Part shown: positions 11,884 to 20,467 of the stretch, piece after piece
Numbering within the stretch: position 1 is the stretch's first letter
Layout: each line of letters begins with the position of its first letter
Assembly (NCBI RefSeq): GCF_014651075.1
Contig: NZ_BMWE01000004.1
Location: 124,001-188,000, forward strand
Source of the DNA: Streptomyces djakartensis
GTDB lineage: Bacteria > Actinomycetota > Actinomycetes > Streptomycetales > Streptomycetaceae
DNA length: 64,000 nucleotides
Reading direction: 5' to 3'
Translations under genes and position numbers: made by a program
The notes under the pieces: model-generated
Databases searched by the model: none
Seen by the model: only the letters and a program-made list of their open reading frames with translations
Told to the model about the DNA's origin: nothing

Positions 11884-12698
11884 GGAGAGGCCACCTGCGT
11901 CGCGTTCGGGCCCGTGTGCACCGACAGCCGGAAACCCACGCCCCGCAGCGTCCGGATCCACGCCGGGTGCCCCAGCTTGCGGCGCAGCGCGGCGACGTGG
12001 ACGTCCAGTGTCTTGGTCGGGCCGTCGTAGTGCTCGTCCCACACGCGGTCCAGGATCTGCTGACGGGAGTAGACCGCGCCCGGGTCCTCGCTGAGGAGCG
12101 CCAGCAGGTCGAACTCCTTGGGAGTGAGCGGCACGGGCGACTCACCGACCCAGACCTGCCGGGTGCGGCGGTCCACGACGAGGGGGCCCGGATCGTGCGC
12201 CGGGCCGGGGGCGGGGTCGTACGGCGGTGCGGCAGGGGGTTCGTAGGAGAGGGCCGGGGCCGGTTCGGGGGCCGGGGCCGGGGTGGGCGGTTCGTACGCC
12301 TGACCGGCTGGAGCCGCGGGCTCGGGGAACGTCTGCCGGGTGCGTTGCGTACGGCGGGTCACCGCCCGGACCCGGGCCACCAGCTCTCGAACGCTGAAAG
12401 GTTTCGCCAGGTAGTCGTCGGCGCCCAGCTCCAGGCCCAGCACCCGGTCGGCCTCCTCGCCGCGCGCGCTGAGGATGAGGATGGGCACGTCCGAGACCTG
12501 CCGGATGCCGCGGCAGACGTCGATGCCGTCCATGTCCGGCAGTCCCAGGTCGAGCAGGACGGCGTCGTGGTACGGACCTCTCAGACCGTCCGTGCCCGTG
12601 GCGACGTGGTCGACCGTCAGCCCGAAGTGACCGAGCCCCTCGGTGAGCGGTTCGGCGATCGTCTCGTCGTCCTCGATGAGCAGTACTCGTATGCCCAT
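11880..12698 (-). CDS. OmpR-family response regulator with a long proline-rich linker
   Basis: 272 residues. Receiver domain with the phosphoacceptor in VLLDLGLPDMDG and the Lys of DYLAKPFS; C-terminal winged helix (LTPKEFDLLALLSEDPGAVYSR, TLDVHVAALRRKL). Between them lies a Pro/Ala-rich stretch of about 60 residues (PTPAPAPEPAPALSYEPPAA), much longer than the usual OmpR linker. It is first in the operon with the kinase at 11883. The chosen ATG (12698) has an AGGA ribosome site; an earlier ATG at 12725 is less likely. Confidence 0.92.
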   Translation of the reverse strand: MGIRVLLIEDDETIAEPLTEGLGHFGLTVDHVATGTDGLRGPYHDAVLLDLGLPDMDGIDVCRGIRQVSDVPILILSARGEEADRVLGLELGADDYLAKPFSVRELVARVRAVTRRTQRTRQTFPEPAAPAGQAYEPPTPAPAPEPAPALSYEPPAAPPYDPAPGPAHDPGPLVVDRRTRQVWVGESPVPLTPKEFDLLALLSEDPGAVYSRQQILDRVWDEHYDGPTKTLDVHVAALRRKLGHPAWIRTLRGVGFRLSVHTGPNATQVASP

Positions 12699-12736
12699 TC
12701 GTCCTGTCTCTCCGTGAGCCGGCATGAACCCGGGCA

Positions 12737-12771
12737 GTGTGAATTCCTATTCCCCGCCCAGGAGTTCACAC
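12737..12771. promoter_or_regulatory. Inverted repeat upstream of the two-component operon
   Basis: GTGTGAATTCCT at 12737-12748 faces AGGAGTTCACAC at 12760-12771, an imperfect 12-base dyad between the divergent response-regulator and carbonic-anhydrase genes. It may bind the response regulator itself, which would also let it act on the carbonic anhydrase operon. Confidence 0.45.
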
Positions 12772-12915
12772 GCTACAAGACAGTGGTTCGTATGTATATC
12801 CAGGACAAAGAATGTTCAATTCCTGGACGGGTGCAGGGTCTGGCTTAACCTTCCGCTGTAGGTCGTCCGTCTACGGTGTGGTGCACAGGTTGAACTCGCA
12901 GCTCAGGAGGCCGAG

Positions 12916-13521
12916 TTGAAGGCTTTGCTGGACCGTGCGCGCACCTTCAGGACGCGCATCGATTTCGACAGCGGTGAATACCGGAAACTGGCTGAAGGGC
13001 AATATCCGGAGGCGTTGTTCATTACCTGCTCGGACTCGCGGGTCATACCCGCACTGATCACCGGTGCGCGACCCGGAGAGATATTCGAGCTACGCAACGC
13101 GGGCAATATCGTGCCGCCCTACGGACGGCCCGGGGCCTCCGGAGAGGCGGCCACCATCGAGTACGCGCTGGAGGTGCTCGGGGTTCAGGACATCGTGGTG
13201 TGCGGTCACTCACACTGCGGCGCGATGGGCGCGCTGAAGTCCGGCGACGACCTCTCCCGGCTGCCCGGCGTCGACGCCTGGCTGCGCATCGCCCGCCCCG
13301 AACTCACCCCCGTCCTCCAGACCGCTCCCGACGACCCGTCGCTGCCGGAGGTGTCCCAGGGCAACGTCGTCAACCAATTGGCGGCCCTGCGGACTTACCC
13401 GGGGGTGCGCCAGCGGCTCGACACCGGCCGACTGCGGCTGCACGGCTGGTACTACGAGGTCGACACGGCGTTCGTGTACGAACTCGGCGACGACGGCGAC
13501 TTCCGGGTGCATGCCGCGTGA
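12916..13521 (+). CDS. Beta-carbonic anhydrase
   Basis: 201 residues. Zinc ligands of the beta class are all present: Cys38 and Asp40 in CSDSR, His98 and Cys101 in HSHC. It interconverts CO2 and bicarbonate. The start is TTG with AGGAGG six bases upstream. The stop overlaps the GTG of the following SulP transporter (GTGA), which strongly suggests that the pair works together: the enzyme makes or uses the bicarbonate that the transporter moves. Confidence 0.95.
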   Translation: MKALLDRARTFRTRIDFDSGEYRKLAEGQYPEALFITCSDSRVIPALITGARPGEIFELRNAGNIVPPYGRPGASGEAATIEYALEVLGVQDIVVCGHSHCGAMGALKSGDDLSRLPGVDAWLRIARPELTPVLQTAPDDPSLPEVSQGNVVNQLAALRTYPGVRQRLDTGRLRLHGWYYEVDTAFVYELGDDGDFRVHAA

Positions 13522-15797
13522 GCGGGGCGCACGCGAGGGGCCGGGCACGGGGCGGTACCGCGCCGGGGGGCCCGGCGGGCGGCACCGGTGGGGGTGCCGC
13601 GGGCTGGGGGCCCGCCGGTTCCGGGGGAGGCGACGCCGACTGGGGAACGGGCGGGTTCCCCGGCGGTGGCGACTGGCGAACGGGCGGATTCTCCGGCGAT
13701 GGCGCGGACTGGGGCTCGGCCGTGCCCGAGGGGGGCGCCGGGGACTGGGGCGCGTCCGGCTTCACGGAGAGTGCCGCTGACTGGGGTCCAGGCGGCAGAG
13801 GGGAGGGTGCCGCTGACTGGGGCCCGGGCGGTCGTGGGGAAGGGGCCGCGGGCTGGGGGTCCGCCGGCGGCCACGCGGGGGGTGACGCGGACTGGGGGGC
13901 GGGCTACGTCGGAGGGAGCGCCGGCCGGCAGGCGACCGGGCCGGTGGGCGGACGCCTGGGGAGCGCGATGGGCGGTCCGTCCGGCCGCACGGTGGGCGGT
14001 CTACCGGGTGGTCCGCCGGGACGTCGGGCGGGTGCCCCCGGCGGCGGTCCGGCACCGGGCGAGGCCGGACGGCCGATGGGAGGGCCGGTCGGCGGTGCGC
14101 TGGGCGGGCTGATCGCCAGGGTGACGCGTGGTGCGAAGACCGTCGGCGGCAAGGGCGGGGCCAAGGGCGATCTCGTCACCGACATCACCGCCTCGCTCGT
14201 CGTCTTCCTCGTCGCACTGCCGCTCTGCATCGGCGTAGCCGTCGCCTCCGGCGTCCCCGCCGAGCTCGGGATCATCTCCGGGGTGATCGGCGGTCTGGTC
14301 GTCGGCGCGGTCCGGGGCAGCACGCTCCAGGTCAGCGGCCCGGCCGCCGGACTCGCCGCGCTGGTCGCGGAGACCGTCGCCGAAGTCGGCGTGGCCATGC
14401 TCGGCGTGATCGTGCTGTTCGCCGGCCTCCTCCAGATCGTGCTGGGACTGGTGCGGCTGGGCCGGGTGTTCCAGGCCATCTCGGTCGCCGTCGTGCAGGG
14501 CATGCTGGCGGGCATCGGCGTACCGCTCATCTTCAGCCAGGCCTATCCGATGGCGGACGCCAAGGCCCCGGGCACCGCGCTGGAGAACATGGCCGGAATC
14601 CCCGGGCTGCTGGCCGCCGTCCTGACGAACCCGCAGGCCATGATCGCCACCCTGCTCGGCGTCGTCACGATCGTGCTCAGCTTCGTGTGGAAGAAGGTGC
14701 CCGGCCCGGCCGGGAAGATCCCGGCCGCACTGGTCGCCGTGGGCATCGGCATCGTCGTCGCCGCGCTGCCCGGAGTGGACGTGAAGACGCTCCAGGTGGG
14801 CAACCTGCTCGCGTCCGTACAGGTGCCCGGGGCGGAGCAGTTCGCCCGGCTCACGGACGGGGCGATCATCACCGCCATCCTCACCTTCACGGTCATCGCC
14901 TCCGCCGAGAGCCTGTTCACGGCAGCCGCCGTGGACCGCATGCACAGCGGGCCGCGCACCCGCTACAACACCGAGCTGATCGCGCAGGGCGCCGGCAACA
15001 CCGTCGCGGGCATCCTCGGCGCGCTCCCCGTCACCGCGGTCGTGGCCCGCAGTTCGGCCAACGTCCAGGCCGGTGCCAAGACCCGGCTCTCCCGCACGCT
15101 GCACGGCCTGTGGCTGCTGCTGTTCGCGCTGCTGCTGCCGCAGGTCCTCGCGCTGATCCCGATCTCGGTGCTGGCCGGTGTCCTCGTGCACAGCGGCTGG
15201 AAGCTGTTCGCGCCCGCGGAGTTCCCGAAGATGTGGCGGCAGGACAAGGGCGAGTTCGCGGTGATGACGACGACCATGCTCGTCATCGTGGCGACCGCGC
15301 TGCTGGAAGGCGTGCTGTTCGGTGTCGCCGCGGGAATCCTGCTGGCCGCGCTGCGCATGTCGCAGACCGTGATCCGCCAGCACATCGAGGAGGACACGGC
15401 GAAGGTCGTCATGGCGGGCAACGCCACGTTCCTGCGGCTGCCGCAGGTGATCGAGGCGCTGGAGGCCGCCGCCGCCTCCGGCAAGCAGCGGATCCGGCTC
15501 GACCTGACGGGCGTGACGCACCTGGACCACGCCTGCCGCAACCAGGTCGAGGAGTTCACCGCCCAGCAGCGGGGCCTGGGACTACGGGTGGAACTGCTGA
15601 TGCCGGGCGAGACGAAGCCGGCCCGTTCCCCGGCCGCCGCCGGCGCTCAGGCGCCGCTGCCCCGGCGCCCGGTCGCCGCGACGGTGCAGGAACCGGTGGG
15701 ACCACCGCCCTGGCCATCCGCCGACGCCGAGTGGTTCTACCTCGACACCCGGCCTCTCGCGGAGGAACAGCGGCCGGGCTCGCCCCTCGTGGGCTGA
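13518..15797 (+). CDS. SulP-family anion (probable bicarbonate) transporter with a Gly/Trp repeat extension
   Basis: 759 residues. From about residue 214 on, a typical SulP core: DITASLVVFLVALPLCIGVA, GLVVGAVRGSTLQVSGPAAG, about 10-14 membrane segments, then a cytoplasmic STAS-like domain (ATFLRLPQVIEAL, RLDLTGVTHLDHACRNQVEE). The first about 200 residues are low-complexity, with about eight copies of a D-W-G/R unit (DADWGTGGF, GADWGSAV, AADWGPGGRGEG twice). Coupling to carbonic anhydrase argues for bicarbonate rather than sulfate. A later start is possible, but the GTGA overlap and the coding-like codon bias favour this one. Confidence 0.88.
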   Translation: MSGAHARGRARGGTAPGGPAGGTGGGAAGWGPAGSGGGDADWGTGGFPGGGDWRTGGFSGDGADWGSAVPEGGAGDWGASGFTESAADWGPGGRGEGAADWGPGGRGEGAAGWGSAGGHAGGDADWGAGYVGGSAGRQATGPVGGRLGSAMGGPSGRTVGGLPGGPPGRRAGAPGGGPAPGEAGRPMGGPVGGALGGLIARVTRGAKTVGGKGGAKGDLVTDITASLVVFLVALPLCIGVAVASGVPAELGIISGVIGGLVVGAVRGSTLQVSGPAAGLAALVAETVAEVGVAMLGVIVLFAGLLQIVLGLVRLGRVFQAISVAVVQGMLAGIGVPLIFSQAYPMADAKAPGTALENMAGIPGLLAAVLTNPQAMIATLLGVVTIVLSFVWKKVPGPAGKIPAALVAVGIGIVVAALPGVDVKTLQVGNLLASVQVPGAEQFARLTDGAIITAILTFTVIASAESLFTAAAVDRMHSGPRTRYNTELIAQGAGNTVAGILGALPVTAVVARSSANVQAGAKTRLSRTLHGLWLLLFALLLPQVLALIPISVLAGVLVHSGWKLFAPAEFPKMWRQDKGEFAVMTTTMLVIVATALLEGVLFGVAAGILLAALRMSQTVIRQHIEEDTAKVVMAGNATFLRLPQVIEALEAAAASGKQRIRLDLTGVTHLDHACRNQVEEFTAQQRGLGLRVELLMPGETKPARSPAAAGAQAPLPRRPVAATVQEPVGPPPWPSADAEWFYLDTRPLAEEQRPGSPLVG

Positions 15798-15814
15798 CCC
15801 GCCGGACATGCCGC

Positions 15815-15850
15815 GGTGGCGTGCACGCGCGAGTACGCGTGCACGCCACC
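15815..15850 (+). terminator. Terminator after the carbonic anhydrase-SulP operon
   Basis: A perfect 15-base stem, GGTGGCGTGCACGCG and its complement, with a six-base loop, begins 18 bases after the SulP stop. Confidence 0.85.
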
Positions 15851-15979
15851 CGGTGCGAGGGGGCGGATCAGCCGCAGCTGCCCGAGAGCGGCCGCGCGCC
15901 GTCCGGCAGCGGCGGCGGAGGGCGGAGCACCGGTGACGGACGGCCGTTGTTCTCCGCCAACTGCCCACCCGTGGTCGCC

Positions 15980-16510
15980 ATGGGTGAACAGGACGAGTGC
16001 GTACGGGAGGTGCAGCGGCTCCTGCACGCCAAGGGAGCGGACATCGACGTCGACGGGAGCTTCGGCCCGCAGACGCAGCGCCGCGTCACCGCCTTCCAGG
16101 TGCTCACCGGTCTCCGGCCCAACGGCGTCGTCGAGGAACCCACCAAGAGGGCGCTCTACACCTCGGACGTCCGGATGGGCGTCTGGCCGCCGGAAAAGGT
16201 GCGCGAGCGGGTTCGCGAGGTGTTCCCCGAGGCGCCGGACAAGGCGGTCGCCATCGCCGACTGCCAGTCCTTCCTCGACCCGCTGCACATCCTGCCCAAC
16301 ACCAACGGCACCCGGAACCGGGGCCTGTTCCAGATCTCCGACGCCCGGCTGCGCGAACTCGGAGGCACACCGCGCCAGGCCCTGGACCCGGAGTGGAACA
16401 TCCAGGCGGCGAGAAGGCTGTGGAGCCGGGACCGCGACTTCGGTGACTGGCCGCACTGCGCCAGGGCCGCCGGTCCCACACCGTCGCCGACAGCCGGCAG
16501 CCCCTCGTAG
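15980..16510 (+). CDS. Peptidoglycan-binding domain protein
   Basis: About 176 residues from the first [17 protein letters not shown]...[19 protein letters not shown] is a PG_binding_1 repeat. The second half ([47 protein letters not shown]) resembles the helical lysozyme-like fold around the GLFQI motif of transglycosylases. The domain seems to begin with NCPPVV just before this ATG, so the real start may be upstream (for example TTG 15947). No export signal is visible with either start. It may bind or cut cell-wall glycan, but the catalytic Glu cannot be assigned safely. Confidence 0.7.
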   Translation: MGEQDECVREVQRLLHAKGADIDVDGSFGPQTQRRVTAFQVLTGLRPNGVVEEPTKRALYTSDVRMGVWPPEKVRERVREVFPEAPDKAVAIADCQSFLDPLHILPNTNGTRNRGLFQISDARLRELGGTPRQALDPEWNIQAARRLWSRDRDFGDWPHCARAAGPTPSPTAGSPS

Positions 16511-16541
16511 GCTGGTCGTGCCACCGCGGAGGGAGCCCGTC

Positions 16542-17437
16542 ATGCCAGGCTGGACCACGCACGACATCCCCGACCAGAGCGGCCGCGTCGCCGTGGTCAC
16601 CGGAGCCAACAGCGGGATCGGCCTCGTCACGGCACGGGAGCTGGCCCGCAAGGGCGCGCGGGTGGTGCTCGCCTGCCGGAGCGAGGCCCGGGGGAACGCG
16701 GCCCTGGACCGGCTCCGTGCCGAAGTGCCGCAGGCCCGGGTCGAGCGGTGCGCGCGTTCGCGGCCGGGTTCCCGTACGAGCGGCTGGACGTGCTCGTCGA
16801 CAACGCCGGGGTGATGGCGCTGCCGTACGGGACGACGGCGGACGGATTCGAGACGCAGTTCGGGATCAACCACCTGGGGCACTTCGCCCTCACCGGCCTG
16901 CTGCTGCCGGCGCTGCTCGCGGCGCCGGAGGCGAGAGTCGTGGCCGTGTCCAGCCCGGCGCACGCGCTCGCCAACATCGACATCACCGACCTGGGCAGCG
17001 AGCGGCGCTACCGGCGCTGGACCGCGTACGCCCGCTCCAAGACGGCGAACCTGCTGTTCACACACGAGCTGGCGCGCAGGGCGGCGGCCCACGGCAGCGA
17101 CCTGGTGGCGGTCGCGGCCCACCCCGGGTACGCGGCGACCAACCTCCAGACGGCCGGTCTGCGGGCCGAGGGCCGCCGGGCCGCCGAGCGGTTCATGCGG
17201 ATCGGCAACCGCTTCCTCGCCCAGTCGGCCGAGGCGGGCGCCCTGCCGATCCTGTACGCCGCGACACAGCCCGGCGTACCGCCCGACTCCTTCACCGGTC
17301 CGTCCTTCGCGATGTGGCGCGGGTCGCCCGCACCCTCCTGGCGGGCGCCCTGGACCCTCAGCGACGCGGCCGGGGAACGGCTGTGGGCCGCGTCGGAGGA
17401 GCTGACCGGGGTGACGTACGGCGCCTGGAAGGCGTGA
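16542..17437 (+). pseudogene. Short-chain dehydrogenase/reductase broken by an internal frameshifting deletion
   Basis: From ATG 16542 the frame encodes the SDR N-terminus ([20 protein letters not shown], cofactor motif TGxxxGIG) up to VPQARVE near 16746, then runs out of the family pattern and stops at 16814. The family pattern resumes in another frame from about 16748 ([23 protein letters not shown]), with the NAG motif, the catalytic YARSK and the end at 17437. The segment that normally reads like LDLADLASV is missing, so an internal deletion of length not divisible by three explains the break. It is probably nonfunctional. Confidence 0.75.
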
Positions 17438-17471
17438 CGTCCACAGCGCGAAGGCGGGCAACGGACGCGAC

Positions 17472-17501
17472 GGGAACACCCCTCCGAAGAGGGGTGTTCC
17501 C
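17472..17501. terminator. Bidirectional terminator between the SDR remnant and nirD
   Basis: A perfect 13-base stem (GGGAACACCCCTC and its complement) with a CGAA loop lies between convergent genes. Confidence 0.85.
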
Positions 17502-17513
17502 AGTCGGGCGCTC

Positions 17514-17864
17514 CTACGCGGCGCGGACCTTGTACACCGTGACCTGTACCGCCTCGTCGTCCAGGCACTGCCCGGAGGCCAGGTCGAAGCGCTGCTTGAG
17601 CAGCGGGGAGGCGACGAAGGGGCGGCCCTGGTGGGTGCCGGTCAGGCCGCGGGAGAGGACCGCCGCGCCGGTGAACGGGTCGCGGTTGTCGATGGCGAAG
17701 AGCTCGCCGGAGCGGTCGCGGAAGATCGCTGCCTGGCGGCCGTCCGGCAGCAGCGCCGCCACCCCGCGGCCCGGGAGCAGCGTGCTCAGGTCGCAGACCG
17801 GGAACCAGTCGCCGTCCAGGGCGAGTTCGATCTTCAGCTCGGTGGTCTCGGGTGCCAGGGTCAT
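17514..17864 (-). CDS. nirD: Nitrite reductase [NAD(P)H] small subunit
   Basis: 116 residues with the Rieske-like fold of NirD: DGDWFPVCDLSTLLPGRGVA, DGRQAAIFR, FAIDNRDPFTGAAVLSRGL, PFVASPLLKQRFDL. As usual for NirD the Rieske cluster ligands are absent. It partners NirB in assimilatory reduction of nitrite to ammonium in the cytoplasm. The ATG overlaps the nirB stop (ATGA), and it is last in a three-gene operon. Confidence 0.93.
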   Translation of the reverse strand: MTLAPETTELKIELALDGDWFPVCDLSTLLPGRGVAALLPDGRQAAIFRDRSGELFAIDNRDPFTGAAVLSRGLTGTHQGRPFVASPLLKQRFDLASGQCLDDEAVQVTVYKVRAA

Positions 17865-20467
17865 CGCTGGGTGCTTCCTTCCAGAACGTCGGCGGGTCGC
17901 ATACCGATGGACAGCAGCGGCAGGTCGGGCTTCATCTGGTCGCGCTCCGGCACGAAGGCGACGACCGGGTCCGGGGTGTCCGGGGCGTTCACGAAGGACA
18001 CGAACCGGGCGAGCTTCTCGGGGTCGTTGATGGTCTCGGCCCACTCGTCGCGGTAGTGCGCGACGTGCGCCCGCATCAGGCTCTCGAGCTCGTCGCAGAT
18101 GCCGAGCGAGTCGTGGACGACCACGTCGCGGACGTGGTCCAGGCCGCCGGGGATCCGCTCCAGCCAGGTCGAGGTGCGCTCCAGCCGGTCGGCCGTGCGG
18201 ATGTAGAACATCAGGAACCGGTCGATCAGGCGGACCAGTTCGGCGTCCGACAGATCCTGCGCGAGCAGGTCCGCGTGGCGCGGGGTCGCGCCGCCGTTGC
18301 CGCCGACGTAGAGGTTCCAGCCGTTGGCGGTGGCGATGACGCCGAAGTCCTTCGACTGGGCCTCCGCGCACTCGCGCTGGCAGCCGGAGACCGCCGACTT
18401 CAGCTTGTGCGGGGAGCGCAGGCCCCGGTAGCGCAGCTCCAGGTCGATCGCCATGCGGACGGAGTCCTGGACGCCGTAGCGGCACCAGGTCTGCCCGACG
18501 CACGACTTCACCGTGCGCAGCGACTTGCCGTAGGCGTGACCGGACTCGAAGCCGGCGTCCACCAGCCGGGCCCAGATCAGGGGCAGTTGCTCGACGCGGG
18601 CGCCGAACATGTCGATGCGCTGACCACCGGTGATCTTCGTGTAGAGGCCGAAGTCGCGGGCGATCTCGCCGATGACGATCAGCTTCTCCGGGGCGATCTC
18701 ACCGCCGGGGATCCGCGGCACCACCGAGTACGAGCCGTTCTTCTGCAGGTTGGCCAGGAAGTGGTCGTTGGTGTCCTGCAGGGCCGCCTGCTCGCCGTCG
18801 AGGACGTAGCCGCTCGCGCCGATCGCCGGGGCGAGGGAGGCGATGATGGAGCCGACGGCCGGCTTGCAGATCTCGCAGCCGTCACCGCCCCGGGCCTCCT
18901 CGCGGCCGTAGCGGTCCAGCAGCTCCTGGTAGGTGTTGATGCGCAGGGCGAGGACGATCTCGTACAGCTCCTCGCGGGTCTGCCCGAAGCAGCCGCACAG
19001 GCCCTTGTCGACCTCGATGCCGCTGGCCTCCAGCTCGGCGTTGACGAGCTGGCCGAGGACCTTCACGCAGGAGCCGCAGCCCGTGCCGGCCTTGGTGCAC
19101 TTCTTCACCTCGGGCACGGTCGTGCACTGGTGGTCGGTGACCGCGCCGCGGATCGCGCCCTTGGAGACGTTGTGGCAGGAGCAGACGATCGCGTCGTCCG
19201 GCAGCGCGGACGGGCCGAGCTGGGCGGACTCCCCGGCACCGGCCGGGAGTACCAGCGACTCGGGCGAGACCGGCGGGACGGAGCCGGTGAACGCCTTCAG
19301 CGTGCCGTACGCCTCCGCGTCGCCGACCAGGATGCCGCCGAGCAGCGTCCCGTCGCGGCCGATGACCAGCTTCTTGTACAGGCCCGCGCGGGAGTCGGAG
19401 TAGACGACGTCCAGGCAGTCCTCGGCGGTGCCGTGCGCGTCGCCGAAGGACGCCACGTCCACGCCGAGCAGCTTCAGCTTGGTGGACAGGTCGGCGCCGG
19501 TGAACGACGCCTCGTCCGAGGCGATCGTGGCCGCCGCGGTCTCCGCCTGCTCGTAACCGGGCGCCACCAGGCCGTACACCCGGCCGTCGGCGGCCAGCGC
19601 GCACTCGCCGATCGCGAAGACGTGCGGGTCGCCGACCGTGCGGCACTGCTCGTCGACGGTGATGCCGCCGCGCTCGCCGACGTCGAGACCGCAGTCCCGG
19701 GCGAGCTGGTCGCGGGGCCGCACGCCGGCGCTGAACACCACCATGTCGGTGGCCAGTTCGGAGCCGTCGGACAGCTTCATGCCGGTCACGGCACCGTCCT
19801 CGCCGACGACGATCTCCTGCGTGCCCACACCGGTGTGGACGCTCAGGCCCATCTCCTCGATGGTGCGCAGCAGGGCGGCGCCACCGCCCTCGTCCACCTG
19901 TACGGGCATCAGCCGGGGCGCGAACTCCACGATGTGCGACTCGACACCCAGGCCCTTCAGCGCACCCGCGGCCTCCAGGCCCAGCAGGCCGCCGCCGACC
20001 ACGGCACCCGTGGTGGCCCTCGTCTTCGCGTACTCCTCGATCGCGAGCAGGTCCTCGATCGTGCGGTAGACGAAGCAGCCCTCGGCGTCCTTGTTGGGCA
20101 CCGGCGGCACGAACGGGTAGGAGCCGGTGGCGAGGACGAGCGTGTCGTACTCGAAGACCTCGCCGGAGCGGGCGGTGACCTTCTTCGCGTCACGGTCGAC
20201 GGCGACCGCCGGGTCGCCGATGTACAGCTCGATGCCGTGGTCCTTGATGAACTCCATGTCCGTCATGGACAGGTCTTCCGGCGTCTTGCCCGAGAAGTAC
20301 GAGGTGAGGGCGACGCGGTCGTAGGCCGGACGCGGCTCCTCGCAGAGCACGACCACGCGGTGCGTGGCGGTCAGGCCGCGCTCGGCGAGCGCTTCGAGGA
20401 AGCGCTGGCCGACCATGCCGTGGCCGACGAGCACGATCGTGGGGGTGGCCCCCAGGGTGGCCGTCAT
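17861..20467 (-). CDS. nirB: Nitrite reductase [NAD(P)H] large subunit
   Basis: 868 residues. Domain order: FAD/NAD(P)H oxidoreductase (about 10-300), a BFD-like [2Fe-2S] domain with CSCHNVSKGAIRG and CTKAGTGCGSC (about 425-480), a second Cys-rich region (CGCFGQ, CEICKP), the ferredoxin-like half domain and the siroheme/[4Fe-4S] domain with CVGQTWC and CQREC (Cx5C and Cx3C) and GGNGG. It carries six electrons from NAD(P)H to nitrite. The start overlaps the stop of the upstream flavoprotein (TGATG). Siroheme could come from the chelatase at 33880. Confidence 0.96.
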   Translation of the reverse strand: MTATLGATPTIVLVGHGMVGQRFLEALAERGLTATHRVVVLCEEPRPAYDRVALTSYFSGKTPEDLSMTDMEFIKDHGIELYIGDPAVAVDRDAKKVTARSGEVFEYDTLVLATGSYPFVPPVPNKDAEGCFVYRTIEDLLAIEEYAKTRATTGAVVGGGLLGLEAAGALKGLGVESHIVEFAPRLMPVQVDEGGGAALLRTIEEMGLSVHTGVGTQEIVVGEDGAVTGMKLSDGSELATDMVVFSAGVRPRDQLARDCGLDVGERGGITVDEQCRTVGDPHVFAIGECALAADGRVYGLVAPGYEQAETAAATIASDEASFTGADLSTKLKLLGVDVASFGDAHGTAEDCLDVVYSDSRAGLYKKLVIGRDGTLLGGILVGDAEAYGTLKAFTGSVPPVSPESLVLPAGAGESAQLGPSALPDDAIVCSCHNVSKGAIRGAVTDHQCTTVPEVKKCTKAGTGCGSCVKVLGQLVNAELEASGIEVDKGLCGCFGQTREELYEIVLALRINTYQELLDRYGREEARGGDGCEICKPAVGSIIASLAPAIGASGYVLDGEQAALQDTNDHFLANLQKNGSYSVVPRIPGGEIAPEKLIVIGEIARDFGLYTKITGGQRIDMFGARVEQLPLIWARLVDAGFESGHAYGKSLRTVKSCVGQTWCRYGVQDSVRMAIDLELRYRGLRSPHKLKSAVSGCQRECAEAQSKDFGVIATANGWNLYVGGNGGATPRHADLLAQDLSDAELVRLIDRFLMFYIRTADRLERTSTWLERIPGGLDHVRDVVVHDSLGICDELESLMRAHVAHYRDEWAETINDPEKLARFVSFVNAPDTPDPVVAFVPERDQMKPDLPLLSIGMRPADVLEGSTQR

